DNA of 64,000 nucleotides from Catenulispora sp. MAP5-51 (GCF_041261205.1 NZ_JBGCCH010000003.1:186001-250000); one strand, 5' to 3'; positions 43,161-52,316 are shown, counted from the stretch's first letter. Numbers and translations are program-made. Notes: a model not told the origin generated them from the letters alone.

Positions 43161-43331
43161 ATGAACCGGCTCGCCAGCGCCACCTCCCCCTACCTCCTCC
43201 AGCACGCCGACAACCCCGTGGATTGGTATCAGTGGGGCGACGAGGCGTTCGCGGAGGCGCGCCGTCGGGACGTCCCGCTGCTGATCTCCATCGGGTACGC
43301 CGCCTGCCACTGGTGCCAACCGATGCGCTAA
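43161..43331 (+). pseudogene. yyaL 5' fragment B (56-codon truncated copy)
   Basis: Reads [20 protein letters not shown] and on through GYAACHWC, almost identical to residues 1-52 of the intact yyaL protein, then ends at once with QPMR-stop. DNA similarity to the intact locus starts about 70 bp before the ATG (from about 43089, TGGTGTCTTGGTCAGGAGATCGG) and stops just after the CHWC codons. The first half of the thioredoxin-like domain could be translated, but it lacks the rest of the fold. The tail CCGATGCGCTRAGTACAT recurs in fragment C at 52272. Bases 42999-43088 hold nothing recognisable. Confidence 0.85.
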
Positions 43332-43388
43332 GTACATTAGTCGCGAAATGCATCGTTCGGCCTGGTCAGACCCTAATCCGCCACGAGT

Positions 43389-44567
43389 TCACGGCAAGTT
43401 GGCGGCGTCCAGCCGTTCGATGAGGTTCGGTTTGCGGTGATGAGTCGAGCGCAGATCCGCGAGCCTTTCAGTGAACTGTGCGGATCGACCGCGGCGGCGA
43501 CTGATCTCGGCGAGATCGATGAGCAATCGGACAGCGGCGTCGTATGAGTTCGGCTTCTTCGCTGCGATGAGGTCCGCGACGTCGGCCCACGGGCGTTCGC
43601 CCCGGTCCGCGAGCATGGCGAGTCGACTTTCACGTTGGCGCTGCGCCTCCTGTTCGCGCAGTTCTCGCTGGCGCTCCAGTTCCCGCTGCTGCTCCGCTTC
43701 GCGAATCTCGGCCTGGGAAGCTGCCGCCGCCATGAGTGACGACATCTTGCGTCGAAGTGTGGAGGGCTTGGGAGCGCGTGGTTGAAGGCTCCGCAGGACT
43801 TCTTTGCGGGCACGAGTGTGGTCGTCGGACAACAAGCGTCGAAGGGCGTCGTCCTTCTGCTTCTTGGTGAGCCCGCTGATCCAGGAGTCCAGGGCGGCGT
43901 CCTGATCGGCGGCAGGCTTATCAACTATCGGGGCCGATGCCTCTGCTGCGGCCTTCAGCAGGTCTTGATCCACGCGAAGGAAGTCTGCCAACGCACGCTG
44001 GGGCGCTGTCAGCTGCGCGAGGCCCGCCGGAACAGGTGGCTCGATGCCGTAGTCGTCTTCCTGAGCGCCATCTGACAGGTCGTCCTTGTATTCGTCCAAG
44101 ATGTAGGAGACGCCGGCCAGCCAGGCTAGATAGAGCGGACGCAGATCACCAGCGCACAGTTCGTTCCGTATGCTGGCGAATAGCCCGAGTGAGCCGGGGA
44201 TTTCGTACCCCCAGTCGTCGCCACTCTCGTCCTGGCTTTGGAACTCCAGCACGATGTTCTTCCCACTACGGCGAGCGCTGAAGGTTCCGTCGTTGCAGTA
44301 CTCGGCTGCGGTATCCAGGTCGAGCCAGGACAGCGGCAGACGTAGCATCAGGATCCGCGTGCCCCAGTTCGCGAAGTACAGGTGCGCGTCGTAGTAGAGG
44401 TCCATCAGTCCCGAGGGGTCTCCTCGGAAGTCGCCCCATTGGTACTCGTTGACGAACCGGGTCCGGGTGATCTCCGCCCGCGTCGACAACGCCCGCACTT
44501 GCTCGTACTCGTCGTCGGTTAGAGGCCTGTCCAGAGTGAGAAACTCGTAGTACTGATACTCGCTCAT
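43389..44567 (-). CDS. Conserved actinobacterial protein, unknown function, coiled-coil C-terminal half
   Basis: 392 residues. The N-terminal half (1-180) is a folded domain beginning MSEYQYYEFLTLDRPLTDDE with aromatic-rich DLYYDAHLYFANWGTRILMLRLP. The second half is a highly charged helix (about 275-325, AEQQRELERQRELREQEAQR) followed by KPNSYDAAVRLLIDLAEI and KPNLIERLDAANL. The tail resembles the C-terminus of SWIM zinc-finger companion proteins. No catalytic motif is recognised. The ATG shares one base with the TGA of the upstream gene (TGATG) and has GGAGG 8 nt before it, so the two form a coupled unit. Confidence 0.85.
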   Translation of the reverse strand: MSEYQYYEFLTLDRPLTDDEYEQVRALSTRAEITRTRFVNEYQWGDFRGDPSGLMDLYYDAHLYFANWGTRILMLRLPLSWLDLDTAAEYCNDGTFSARRSGKNIVLEFQSQDESGDDWGYEIPGSLGLFASIRNELCAGDLRPLYLAWLAGVSYILDEYKDDLSDGAQEDDYGIEPPVPAGLAQLTAPQRALADFLRVDQDLLKAAAEASAPIVDKPAADQDAALDSWISGLTKKQKDDALRRLLSDDHTRARKEVLRSLQPRAPKPSTLRRKMSSLMAAAASQAEIREAEQQRELERQRELREQEAQRQRESRLAMLADRGERPWADVADLIAAKKPNSYDAAVRLLIDLAEISRRRGRSAQFTERLADLRSTHHRKPNLIERLDAANLP

Positions 44568-45190
44568 CAGTTGTCCTCCAGTGAGCGAGTGGTCGATGCC
44601 GAAGCGTCGAGCAGATCGAGAAATCCGTCGACCGCCTGCCACAGATGATCCTCCGGGTACCGGCCATCGCGACTATGCGAACGCCTCCAGGCGATATCGT
44701 CCCAGCGGTCACGGACTATGCGAAGGTGCGCCGTCGACAACTTGAGTTCGCGGGAGATCTGTTCGGCTGCGACGTCGTCATCGGCATCCGCGAGTCGGAA
44801 GGGCTCAGCGCGCCGTTCGGCCAGAGCGTCGAGCGCGGGCGTCTGGACTCCGTCCTCACGCGACCAGATGAGCATGGGCCTGCGGATCTCATGGTTGGCC
44901 ACCGGCCACTCCGCCGACCGCCACCGCCTCAGGACCGGCGCCTTGTCCAGCCTGAGCATGTGAGCCAGCGAGGTGCAGCCCAGCGGCTCGACACCCCAGG
45001 GAAGCTCCGCGACGGGTAGTCCCACCACGAGAACGACGTTCACGTCGTCGAGATCCTCACCGGGATGATCGAGCACGGGCCCGAAGGCGTATACGGCGAA
45101 AAGCCCGTCCTCGCCGGTAAGGAACGAGCTGGCCTTGTCGCAATCCTCGGCGATGGTGCGCAGCCGTCGAACGGCGGTGTTGTGGCGCAT
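44567..45190 (-). CDS. Nucleotidyltransferase-like protein of unknown function (DUF7711-like)
   Basis: 207 residues; ATG with AGGAGG 6 nt upstream. It starts [16 protein letters not shown] and has a strand-turn-strand AVYAFGPVLDHPGEDLDDVNVVLVVGLP that looks like a degenerate nucleotidyltransferase core (GS replaced by GP, second acidic residue replaced by Asn). Then come LRLDKAPVLRRWRSAEWPVANHEIRRP and a C-terminal helix-rich part with a possible HTH (AEQISRELKLSTAHLRIVRDRW). It pairs with the downstream coiled-coil gene. A 5' remnant of a close homologue lies upstream of the intact yyaL at 52313-52441, so this gene type originally neighboured yyaL. Confidence 0.82.
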   Translation of the reverse strand: MRHNTAVRRLRTIAEDCDKASSFLTGEDGLFAVYAFGPVLDHPGEDLDDVNVVLVVGLPVAELPWGVEPLGCTSLAHMLRLDKAPVLRRWRSAEWPVANHEIRRPMLIWSREDGVQTPALDALAERRAEPFRLADADDDVAAEQISRELKLSTAHLRIVRDRWDDIAWRRSHSRDGRYPEDHLWQAVDGFLDLLDASASTTRSLEDN

Positions 45191-45217
45191 GGCGAACCTC
45201 CTGGAACAAGCATGCAA

Positions 45218-46489
45218 CTAACTCAGCGACCAAAAGCGTTCGAGTGGAAGAACGTGCAGGCGGTCCTCGTAGGTGTACGACCGCTGGCCGAGATTGACGA
45301 CCGCCCCGCCGACGAAGGCGCTGCCGAGCCTGTCCCGTAGCAGCCGCAGTCCAGCGAAGTCGTTTCCGGTTACGGTGCCGGACGCCTTGACTTCGATTGC
45401 GGCCACGGAGCCTGCGGCGGTCTCGATGACAAGGTCGACTTCCTGGTGGTCACGCGTGCGGAAATGGGAGAACGCGACCTCCTGCTCCGCCCACCCTGCT
45501 TGCTTCATCAGTTCGTTCACAGCGAATGTCTCAACGAGGTGGCCGAACTGGGTCAGGGCCGCGGGCAGCCGACCCGACAGCTTCTGCGAGGTGAGACCGA
45601 TGAGATGAGCGGCGAGTCCCGTGTCGACGACATGGGCCTTCGCGCTACGGATCGCGCGGTTCGCGGCTGAGCGAGTGAACGGTTCTAGGCGGTGGATGAG
45701 GAAGACAGCCTCCAAGAGCCCCAGGTAGTCCTTGACTGTCGTGGCATCCAGCCCCACGGCATCGGCGATGTTCGCGACGTTGATCACTTGTCCGGTTTGG
45801 TCTGCGAGCCTGCGCAGAATCTGAGGAAGTACCTGGCGTTGGCGGACCTTGCGGATCTCCAGGACGTCCCGCTCGATGACCAGCGTCACGAAATCGCGGA
45901 ACCAGCGGTCGCGAGAGCGTCCAGGGTCGCGGGCCAGTGCGAGCGGGAATCCGCCGGCGAGAATGACCTGCTCGTAGTCACTGCGCGTGGTTGTGGCGGG
46001 ATCGCTGACGACGAGCGAGGCGGGATCGTTGATCAGGGCGTCGAGGGCGGTTTCCCTGACTCCTGTGATCTCGCCTTGGGACAGCGGCCACATGGTGACG
46101 ACGTGGGCTCGGCCGGTCAGCGACTGACCCGTGGCGGGGAGGGATCCGTACCGGGTGGATCCGGTCAGTATGAACCGTCCCGCGCGCAGGTCTTTGTTCA
46201 GCTCGGCCTTGATGGCGTCGAGAAGCTGCGGGACGTGCTGGAACTCGTCGATGCAGACCGGGGCCGGTCGGTCGGCCGCGACGAACAACTCGGGATCCGC
46301 GGCGACAGCCCGCCTGGTCGGGAGATCGTCGAGATCCAGGATCTGCACCCCTTCGGCTTCGGCGCAGGCGGCCAGGAGCGTGCTCTTGCCGACGGTGCGT
46401 GCCCCGGTCAGAACCACCACCGGTTCGTCGGCAAGCAATTCCGCAAGGACGGGCTGAAGCTGACGGGCGATCAGTCGCTGCTCGGCCAC
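45218..46489 (-). CDS. AAA (AAA_14) ATPase with DUF4143 domain
   Basis: 423 residues from a GTG with GAGGAG 4 nt upstream; an ATG 78 nt earlier is less likely. Walker A GARTVGKS (29-36) and Walker B VCIDEFQ (Asp81-Glu82) are present, with LTGSTR as sensor. A winged-helix region follows (NVANIADAVGLDATTVKDYLGLLEAVFLIHRL). The C-terminal DUF4143 carries a PD-(D/E)XK-like core, EVDLVIETAAGSVAAIEVKAS. Such proteins are widespread in accessory islands and of unclear role. Its stop is 28 bp from the start of the neighbouring same-strand gene. Confidence 0.92.
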   Translation of the reverse strand: MAEQRLIARQLQPVLAELLADEPVVVLTGARTVGKSTLLAACAEAEGVQILDLDDLPTRRAVAADPELFVAADRPAPVCIDEFQHVPQLLDAIKAELNKDLRAGRFILTGSTRYGSLPATGQSLTGRAHVVTMWPLSQGEITGVRETALDALINDPASLVVSDPATTTRSDYEQVILAGGFPLALARDPGRSRDRWFRDFVTLVIERDVLEIRKVRQRQVLPQILRRLADQTGQVINVANIADAVGLDATTVKDYLGLLEAVFLIHRLEPFTRSAANRAIRSAKAHVVDTGLAAHLIGLTSQKLSGRLPAALTQFGHLVETFAVNELMKQAGWAEQEVAFSHFRTRDHQEVDLVIETAAGSVAAIEVKASGTVTGNDFAGLRLLRDRLGSAFVGGAVVNLGQRSYTYEDRLHVLPLERFWSLS

Positions 46490-46675
46490 GGTGCTCCTCG
46501 GATCGGTGATCTGCGGGTCCCAAGCTAGCACTTTCGCGGCCACCAAATCCCAGAACTGCCGAAACAAATTTCCCAGAATTGTCGGACGTCCGATCTTCCG
46601 AACTGTCGCGACCGTGCCAGTGGTCGGCTGCTGCTCGGCACGTCATGGCCCAGGAGTCGGCAGGTCGCCGTCGGT

Positions 46676-46825
46676 CGGAGGCGCGCCAGTCGTCCGCTCC
46701 GGTTCTGCCAGCGCGGCGTCCTCGACGAGGTGCTCGCCGGGCTCGGCCTGGCCCGCCGCGTCGTGGCCACCGCGCCGTCGGAGGCCGCCGCGTCGTGGCC
46801 ACCGCGCCGTCGGAGGCCGCCGCGC
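46676..46825 (+). pseudogene. Possible LysR-regulator remnant
   Basis: One frame reads LDEVLAGLGLARRVVATAPS and then EAAA (from 46721), which resembles the effector-domain stretch of LysR regulators (DEALAxLGLxRRVVxTVP). No HTH and no continuation are seen, and the frame is lost in the following 32-bp repeat. The match is short and by eye only. Confidence 0.35.
46754..46825. repeat. 32-bp tandem repeat, 2.2 copies
   Basis: The unit CGCCGCGTCGTGGCCACCGC (first 20 of 32 bases) starts at 46754 and again at 46786; a third partial copy starts at 46818. The 32-bp period breaks any reading frame and sits inside the LysR-like remnant. Confidence 0.85.
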
Positions 46826-47194
46826 GTCGAGCAGACGCTGTCGTGAGCGCGGACCTGCCCGCGCCGGAAGGCGGCGGTCCGTCGGTGATGGTCACCTCGG
46901 GTGCCGGCGGATGCGGCCAGGCCGGGCAGAAGATGGTCTTACGGGCATCGCCCATTCGGGCCAGGCTCTGGGCTGGCGCGCCCGCCATCACGCGCTGGCC
47001 GAGAGGATCCGCCACCATCGTCACGCCGGCCTCGACCGTCGGACTGGACGCCTCACTGCCCTGTTCTCCCGCAGCCGATCATCGCGGCTGCGCCGGCCTC
47101 GTCAGGACGCCGGAGGCGAGGCGTTCGCAGTGTACGCTCTCGCCGGTATCGGCGTCCTGACTCGCGCGGTTCCTCAAGCTCCTGGCCGCCGCGA

Positions 47195-47572
47195 TCAGCC
47201 CTCCGGAGGTTGCGAGATCTTTTCGACCTTGCCGAGCAGCCCCTGCGCGAGCTCGATGAAATTCTCCCGATAATAGCCGGTTCGGACGTTGAAGGACTCC
47301 TCTGAGCCGAAGCATTCGGGGACGGTCTTCAACATCTGATAAAGCAACCGGATTTCCGAGAGCGTCACAGGTGTCGGCTCCTCCGTGTCGAGGCGCCTCC
47401 CGGTCTCGACCACCGTTCGGCGGGGCGCCCCGAACATCACCTCCACGACGGGGTCGGGAGCCGGCAGGTCCTCGACCACGTCGGTGGCGTACCTGACGGC
47501 TCCACGTTGGGGCGTGGTCAGCGTCAGGATGAAGCGCCCGTCCTCGGCGACCAGCTTTACGGACCCTCTCAC
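47195..47572 (-). CDS. Putative immunity protein of the RHS toxin
   Basis: A 125-residue small protein: RGSVKLVAEDGRFILTLTTP, then VVEVMFGAPRRTVVETG, and a helical end ELAQGLLGKVEKISQPPEG. The GTG start overlaps the TGA of the RHS toxin gene (GTGA), the tight coupling expected of a cognate immunity gene. No family recognised. Function is inferred only from size, position and coupling. Confidence 0.75.
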   Translation of the reverse strand: MRGSVKLVAEDGRFILTLTTPQRGAVRYATDVVEDLPAPDPVVEVMFGAPRRTVVETGRRLDTEEPTPVTLSEIRLLYQMLKTVPECFGSEESFNVRTGYYRENFIELAQGLLGKVEKISQPPEG

Positions 47573-50500
47573 AGCGTTGTGTACCTCGGATTCCCGTTCT
47601 TCGTCGTCGCGGTGTTGAACTTGTCGGGATCGTATTTGAAGCCGTGGATCTTGTCGGCCGTCTCGGCGATCAGCACGTTCTTCTGGGAGTCGAAAGCGAC
47701 ATTGGAACCGCGGACATGATCGTAGTGGGTCATCTTGCCCTGCCACGACTGGAAGTAGTCGGCGAGCCCCTGCGGGTCGTGGCCGATTCCCGGGATCTCG
47801 TGGTCCGCCGAGCCGCTCGTCCCGTCGTGCATCCGCTTGATCTGGTAGTCGACGCCCTCGGCGACCTCGTCGTTGTGCGAGATCCGCATCGCCTCGTAGT
47901 CGTCGTCGGTCAGGCCGCCGTACTCGGTGTCGCGCCCCTTGCACATGAGGCCGAGCGGGTCGATCCAGACCAGCGGGTTGGACACGTAGGAGCGGTCGTT
48001 GGGCGCCGGGTTCAGACCGAGTGGGTCCGCGGTGAGGTACGAGGCGGTGTCCGGGTCGTAGTAGCGGTGCACGTTGTAGTGCAGGCCGGTCTCCCCGTCG
48101 TGGTACTGGCCCGGGAAACGCAGCGGACAGTCGACGTCCGGTTCCGCGGAGACGGCGATGGTGCGGCCCCACAAGCTCGCCGTGGTGTGCCACGCGATCC
48201 GGCCGTCCGGGGTGACCAGTTCCGTGGGCGCGCCGGCCAGGTCGGTGATGATGGCGTGGAACACCTCGTCGACCCGCTGCTGGTCGGCGTCCTTCGCCCA
48301 CGATCGCCGGGTCTGCGCGGCGGGCTGGAACGTCCCCGGGTCATAGTCCCAGGTCAAGGCCGTGACGGCGCCGTCCGGCCCGACGGCGTGCTGCTCCGCC
48401 AGCCGCATGCCGTCCCAGACGAAGCTGATCCACTCGGCGACCGAGCCGTCCGCCGCGATCCGCGCCTTGGCCGTCCGGCGTCCCATCGGGTCGTAGACGT
48501 AGCGCCACGTCGTGCCGTCCGGCAGTGTCACGCGGGCCAGGTGGTCCTCGGTGTCCCAGGAGTACGTCCAGACCTTGCGCTGCCCGGAAAGGGTCCGGCG
48601 CGTGGACTTGACGAGCCGTCCCGCGTCATCGTGCTCGTAACTGGTACGGCCCGCGCGGCGGATCAGGGTCCTGTCGGTCTCGCGGGCGCCCGAGGCGTCG
48701 TCGCCGCCGGGCAGGACGGACTGGGTCAGGTTGCCGAACGCGTCGTAGGCGTATGACTCGCTCCAGGACGCGCCGTCCACGGACGTGACCCGGCCGAGTT
48801 CGTCCGAGCCGAAGCGCCGGATGCCGCGCAGCGTGTCCGTGATCTCCGACGGCATGCCGTCCGACCGGTACGCGTAGTGCCTGCCGACGACCAGCCGTCC
48901 GGCCTGCTCCGGGCTCGCGCCGCCCGGCCCGGCGAGCGTGTGCGGCCGGTCGCCGGACCACACCTGCTGGGTGGCCAGCCGCCCGGCGGCGTCGAAGTCA
49001 CGGAGCAGCCACGTGTCCGGGCCCAGTGCCCGCGCGATCTCCCGGCCGGCGGCGTCGCGGTCGAAGGCCAGCCGTCCGGCGCTCGTGGCGAGTTCCGCGG
49101 CCCGTCCGGCGGCGTCGAAGGACCAGGTGGAGACCACGCCGGTGGGCGTCGTCCGGCGCACCCGGCGGCCCGCGCGGTCGTACTCGTTGGTGAGCGTGCG
49201 GCCGTCCACGGTCTCGGACAGGATGCGGCCGTCGGCGCCGCGGGTGATCGTGACCGCGGAATCGCGCCCGGAGGCGGCGATCAGGTTGCCGGACAGGTCG
49301 TACTGGTAGGCGGACTCCTCGCCGGCGGTGCGCCGGCGGAGGAGACGTCCGGCCCAGTCCCGTTCGAAGAACATCTCGTGCCCGGACCCCGTGGTCTTGC
49401 GGACCAGCCGTCCGGCAGCGTCGTGGGTGAAGTCCAGGGTGCGTCCGATGAAGTCGGTCTCGGACACCAGGCGTCCTGCCGCGTCGTACGTGTACTGCCA
49501 TCGGGCGTCGGCCGGGTTGGTCACCGAGACCAGGTTGAGCTCGGTGTCGTAGGCGAAGACGTAGCGGGCCCCGTTCGGGTCGGTCCGGGCGAGGACCTTG
49601 CCGAACGGCCCGGGCTCGAAGCCGGTGGTCTCGCCCAGCGGGTCTGAGTACGAGACCAGGCAGTTCTCCGGGTCGTAGCGCCACTCCTGCCGCGCCCCGT
49701 CCGGACCGACCTGCCACGCGGGCAGTCCGTCCACGGTCCAGCCAGTCGTGGTCCGGCCTTGGAGGGCGTCGGTGACCGCGACGATCCGGCCGAAGGCGTC
49801 ACGCTCGGCTTCGATCGTCCCGCCGAGCGGGTCGGTGATCGCCAGCGGCAGCCCTGCCACGTCGCAGTCGAAGCGGACGGTGTGGCCGAGAGCGTCGATC
49901 ACGGCCAGTCGCGCGCCGTTCCCGGCGTAGCGGTAGACCGTCTCCGCGCCGAGCGGATCGGTGACCGTCACCAGGTTCCCGCGGAGGTCGTACTCCCGGC
50001 TCCATATGGCGCCACCCGGCTCGGTGATGGCGGTGGCGAGCCCGAGATCGTTGTAGGCGATCGCGACGGAGGTCCCGTCGGGGTTGCGGACCTCCACGAC
50101 GTTGCCGCGGTCGTCGCGTCGGTAGTCGGTGGTGTTCCCGAGCGGGTCCGTGCAGGACAGGATCCGGCCCAGGCGGTCGTGCCGCAGCGAGGTGATGTTG
50201 CCGAACGGATCCGTGACGGTCGTCAGGTGGCCTTCGTCGTCGTACTGGTAGACGGACCTCGCGCCCCGGGAGTCGGTGAAGGTGGTGGTGTTGTTCGGCT
50301 CGTCGTAGACGAAAGCACCGGACATGAAGCCGTGGTCGCCAGTCGTCCGCACCACTCGGCCGAGAGTGTCGTACTCGTACGTGTAGCGGTAGCCGACGCG
50401 GTCGGCCCAGGAGGTGATGCGGTCGGCTTCGTCGTAGCCGTAGCGGTAGGGGAGGCCGGAGTCGTTGATGACGCCGGTGAGGCGGCCCTGGTCGTCGTAG

Positions 50501-52089
50501 GAGAAGCGGCGGATCAGGGTACTGCCGCCGTCGGCGTCAGTGCCGCCGGCCCCGTCGGCACGGTCCAGCAGCTGGATCGCGGTCACCCGTGTTCCGGAGG
50601 GGGTGGCCGCGGTCTCGATGGCGACGCGATATCCCCCCGAGTGCTCGACGGTCGTGGGTGTGCCGTTCTCGTCGCGCAGGAAGTCGATCCGGTTGCCGTT
50701 GCGGTCCGATATCGCGGTCAGGTCGCGGATCTCACCGACGTCGTCGCGGTAATGGACGACGGCGAAATGCCGCGTGCGGCCGCTGCGGGGTTCCGTGATC
50801 CGGATCTCGTCGGTCTGCCGGTCCCACACCAGCGGCCAACGGCTGCCGCGTGCGGGAAGTACTTCCTCTTCCGCTGCGGGTATCGCATAGTCCACAAGCT
50901 GGGCGTCGTCGCCGGCGAAATGGATACCGGCTCCGTTGATCGATAGCCTTTGATCCAGGGTCGAGGCCCAGCCGGGCCCGAACAGACGGCCGGTTTCGTA
51001 TGCGGAGTTGTAAGCGCGGTTCAGGAACAAGGGGAGGACGCCGGGCAGGGCCAGATCCGTCTCTTCGGTGAGCATCCAGCCGGAGACGACGTCGACCGGG
51101 TCGGTCAGGCAGACTCCCTCCTTGTTCCCCCGGGCGCCGAGCTTCTCCATGAGCTTGCCGCCGTACTTGTCCATCAGCTTGCCGCCGACTTTCTCGACCG
51201 CCTTGCCACCGACGAACTGCAGCCCGACCATGCCGACGCCCATGAGGGCGTCGCCCCAGTGGCCCTGCATGGCGTCGCCGGCGATCTTCATGCCGGTGCC
51301 GATCATCGCGATGAGGTTGTCGGCCTCGGCCAGGCCGGCGGTGATGACGTCCACGCCGGGGATCCAGGAGGTCGCCAGGGCCAGCACGTCCAGGAAGGGC
51401 GCGAGTTCGTTGGCGATGTCGGCGATCTTGCCGCCCCACTCGGACAGGTCCTCGGCGACGTGGTCCCACCAGGACTTGTTGTGGATGCCGTCGCCTTGGG
51501 CTTTGCCCAAGGCGCTCTGGCAGGTCTTGGCGGCGTTGATGCGGTCGTTGTAGGCGTCGTTGGCCTGCTTGGTCAACGCCGCCATCTTCGCCTTGGCGTT
51601 GTTCAGGTTGGTCTGCGCGGTGTCATGCGCGGTCTGCGCATCCGTCACAGCCTGCTGATTCGGGGTGGCGGCCTGGTTCTGCTGCGCTGTCTTCAGATCC
51701 GTTGCCGCGGTGTTGGCGGTGGTCGTCGCGCGCTGCAGATCGGCGTGCGCGTCCTGGGCCTGGCGCAGTGCCGTGTCGGCTTTGGTCTGCGCCGCCTGCA
51801 ACGCCGGCCAGTACGCCGACAAGGCATCCGAGGCTTCGGAGTACGACGTGTACAGCTTCTGAAGCCGCCCCGGCAGCGGACCGTACTGGTCCTTGAACGC
51901 GTCAGCCGTCTTACCGATCCACTGCATCGCCGTAGCGTCGGACCCGAACGAGTTCAGATTGTGGTACGCGGCCTCGACGTCGTGCGAGAAGTCCCCGAAC
52001 TGCTTCGCCAACGCCTGCACTGACTCGACGACACCCGGAGTCGGATCCCCATCCAACCCCAGAACGTCCCAGCCTGTCGGACGCGCCAT
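47569..52089 (-). CDS. RHS/YD-repeat polymorphic toxin with helical WXG/LXG-like N-terminus
   Basis: 1506 residues. The N-terminal helical region (1-210) resembles WXG100/LXG export domains and contains an Ala/Gln/Thr-rich coiled coil. Two hydrophobic Gly-rich segments follow (about 225-310), then a DUF6531-type domain (DPVDVVSGWMLTEETDLALPG, about 325). Many YD/RHS repeats run to about 1330 (GRLTGVINDSG, GRVVRTTGDHG). The core closes with YHDGETGLHYNVHRYYDPDT and WIDPLGL (about 1383). The last 120 residues form the variable toxin tip (SADHEIPGIGHDP, FDSQKNVLIAETADKIHGFKYD), which I cannot assign to a nuclease family. An immunity-type gene overlaps its stop. Confidence 0.93.
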   Translation of the reverse strand: MARPTGWDVLGLDGDPTPGVVESVQALAKQFGDFSHDVEAAYHNLNSFGSDATAMQWIGKTADAFKDQYGPLPGRLQKLYTSYSEASDALSAYWPALQAAQTKADTALRQAQDAHADLQRATTTANTAATDLKTAQQNQAATPNQQAVTDAQTAHDTAQTNLNNAKAKMAALTKQANDAYNDRINAAKTCQSALGKAQGDGIHNKSWWDHVAEDLSEWGGKIADIANELAPFLDVLALATSWIPGVDVITAGLAEADNLIAMIGTGMKIAGDAMQGHWGDALMGVGMVGLQFVGGKAVEKVGGKLMDKYGGKLMEKLGARGNKEGVCLTDPVDVVSGWMLTEETDLALPGVLPLFLNRAYNSAYETGRLFGPGWASTLDQRLSINGAGIHFAGDDAQLVDYAIPAAEEEVLPARGSRWPLVWDRQTDEIRITEPRSGRTRHFAVVHYRDDVGEIRDLTAISDRNGNRIDFLRDENGTPTTVEHSGGYRVAIETAATPSGTRVTAIQLLDRADGAGGTDADGGSTLIRRFSYDDQGRLTGVINDSGLPYRYGYDEADRITSWADRVGYRYTYEYDTLGRVVRTTGDHGFMSGAFVYDEPNNTTTFTDSRGARSVYQYDDEGHLTTVTDPFGNITSLRHDRLGRILSCTDPLGNTTDYRRDDRGNVVEVRNPDGTSVAIAYNDLGLATAITEPGGAIWSREYDLRGNLVTVTDPLGAETVYRYAGNGARLAVIDALGHTVRFDCDVAGLPLAITDPLGGTIEAERDAFGRIVAVTDALQGRTTTGWTVDGLPAWQVGPDGARQEWRYDPENCLVSYSDPLGETTGFEPGPFGKVLARTDPNGARYVFAYDTELNLVSVTNPADARWQYTYDAAGRLVSETDFIGRTLDFTHDAAGRLVRKTTGSGHEMFFERDWAGRLLRRRTAGEESAYQYDLSGNLIAASGRDSAVTITRGADGRILSETVDGRTLTNEYDRAGRRVRRTTPTGVVSTWSFDAAGRAAELATSAGRLAFDRDAAGREIARALGPDTWLLRDFDAAGRLATQQVWSGDRPHTLAGPGGASPEQAGRLVVGRHYAYRSDGMPSEITDTLRGIRRFGSDELGRVTSVDGASWSESYAYDAFGNLTQSVLPGGDDASGARETDRTLIRRAGRTSYEHDDAGRLVKSTRRTLSGQRKVWTYSWDTEDHLARVTLPDGTTWRYVYDPMGRRTAKARIAADGSVAEWISFVWDGMRLAEQHAVGPDGAVTALTWDYDPGTFQPAAQTRRSWAKDADQQRVDEVFHAIITDLAGAPTELVTPDGRIAWHTTASLWGRTIAVSAEPDVDCPLRFPGQYHDGETGLHYNVHRYYDPDTASYLTADPLGLNPAPNDRSYVSNPLVWIDPLGLMCKGRDTEYGGLTDDDYEAMRISHNDEVAEGVDYQIKRMHDGTSGSADHEIPGIGHDPQGLADYFQSWQGKMTHYDHVRGSNVAFDSQKNVLIAETADKIHGFKYDPDKFNTATTKNGNPRYTTL

Positions 52090-52271
52090 AGTCCTTGACC
52101 TCCCCCGTTTGATCTGCCAACCCCGTGTTGTGGCAGAGCAGAGATCGATATTACAAAGCCGTTGAGCGCTAGGAAACCCGATGGGCAGCGCGCGGCGCCC
52201 ACCAAGCCCAGGCTTGGCGACATGGCACCTGACGCGGGACGCGACCGGGGAAGCCGACCGTGCGGCGCAAA

Positions 52272-52316
52272 CATGCCGCCTGCCAGCGGTGCTATCCGAT
52301 GCGCTGAGTACATCAG
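52272..52316. repeat. Junction copy C (degenerate yyaL-derived end)
   Basis: ATGCCGCCTGCCAGCGGTGC, then TATCCGATGCGCTGAGTACAT, matches the 3' end and tail of yyaL fragment B (43299-43342) with few differences; upstream similarity is lost. It lies between the RHS gene start and the intact yyaL gene. Confidence 0.75.

Larger units (their letters stand above)
46490..47194. other. Non-coding debris between ATPase and toxin modules
   Basis: About 700 bp with frames open on several strands but none with domain signals or ribosome sites. It contains a LysR-like remnant and a 32-bp tandem repeat (listed separately). It reads as decayed sequence at a junction of the island. Confidence 0.6.

Noticed and set aside
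42933-43353. Minus-strand frames over yyaL fragment B similar to frames near 52300
   Set aside because: Their mutual similarity is explained by the repeated DNA itself; they are antisense to the yyaL fragments.
45978-47024. 348-codon minus frame across the ATPase 5' end and debris
   Set aside because: Different frame from the AAA/DUF4143 gene, Arg/Pro-rich, no domain.
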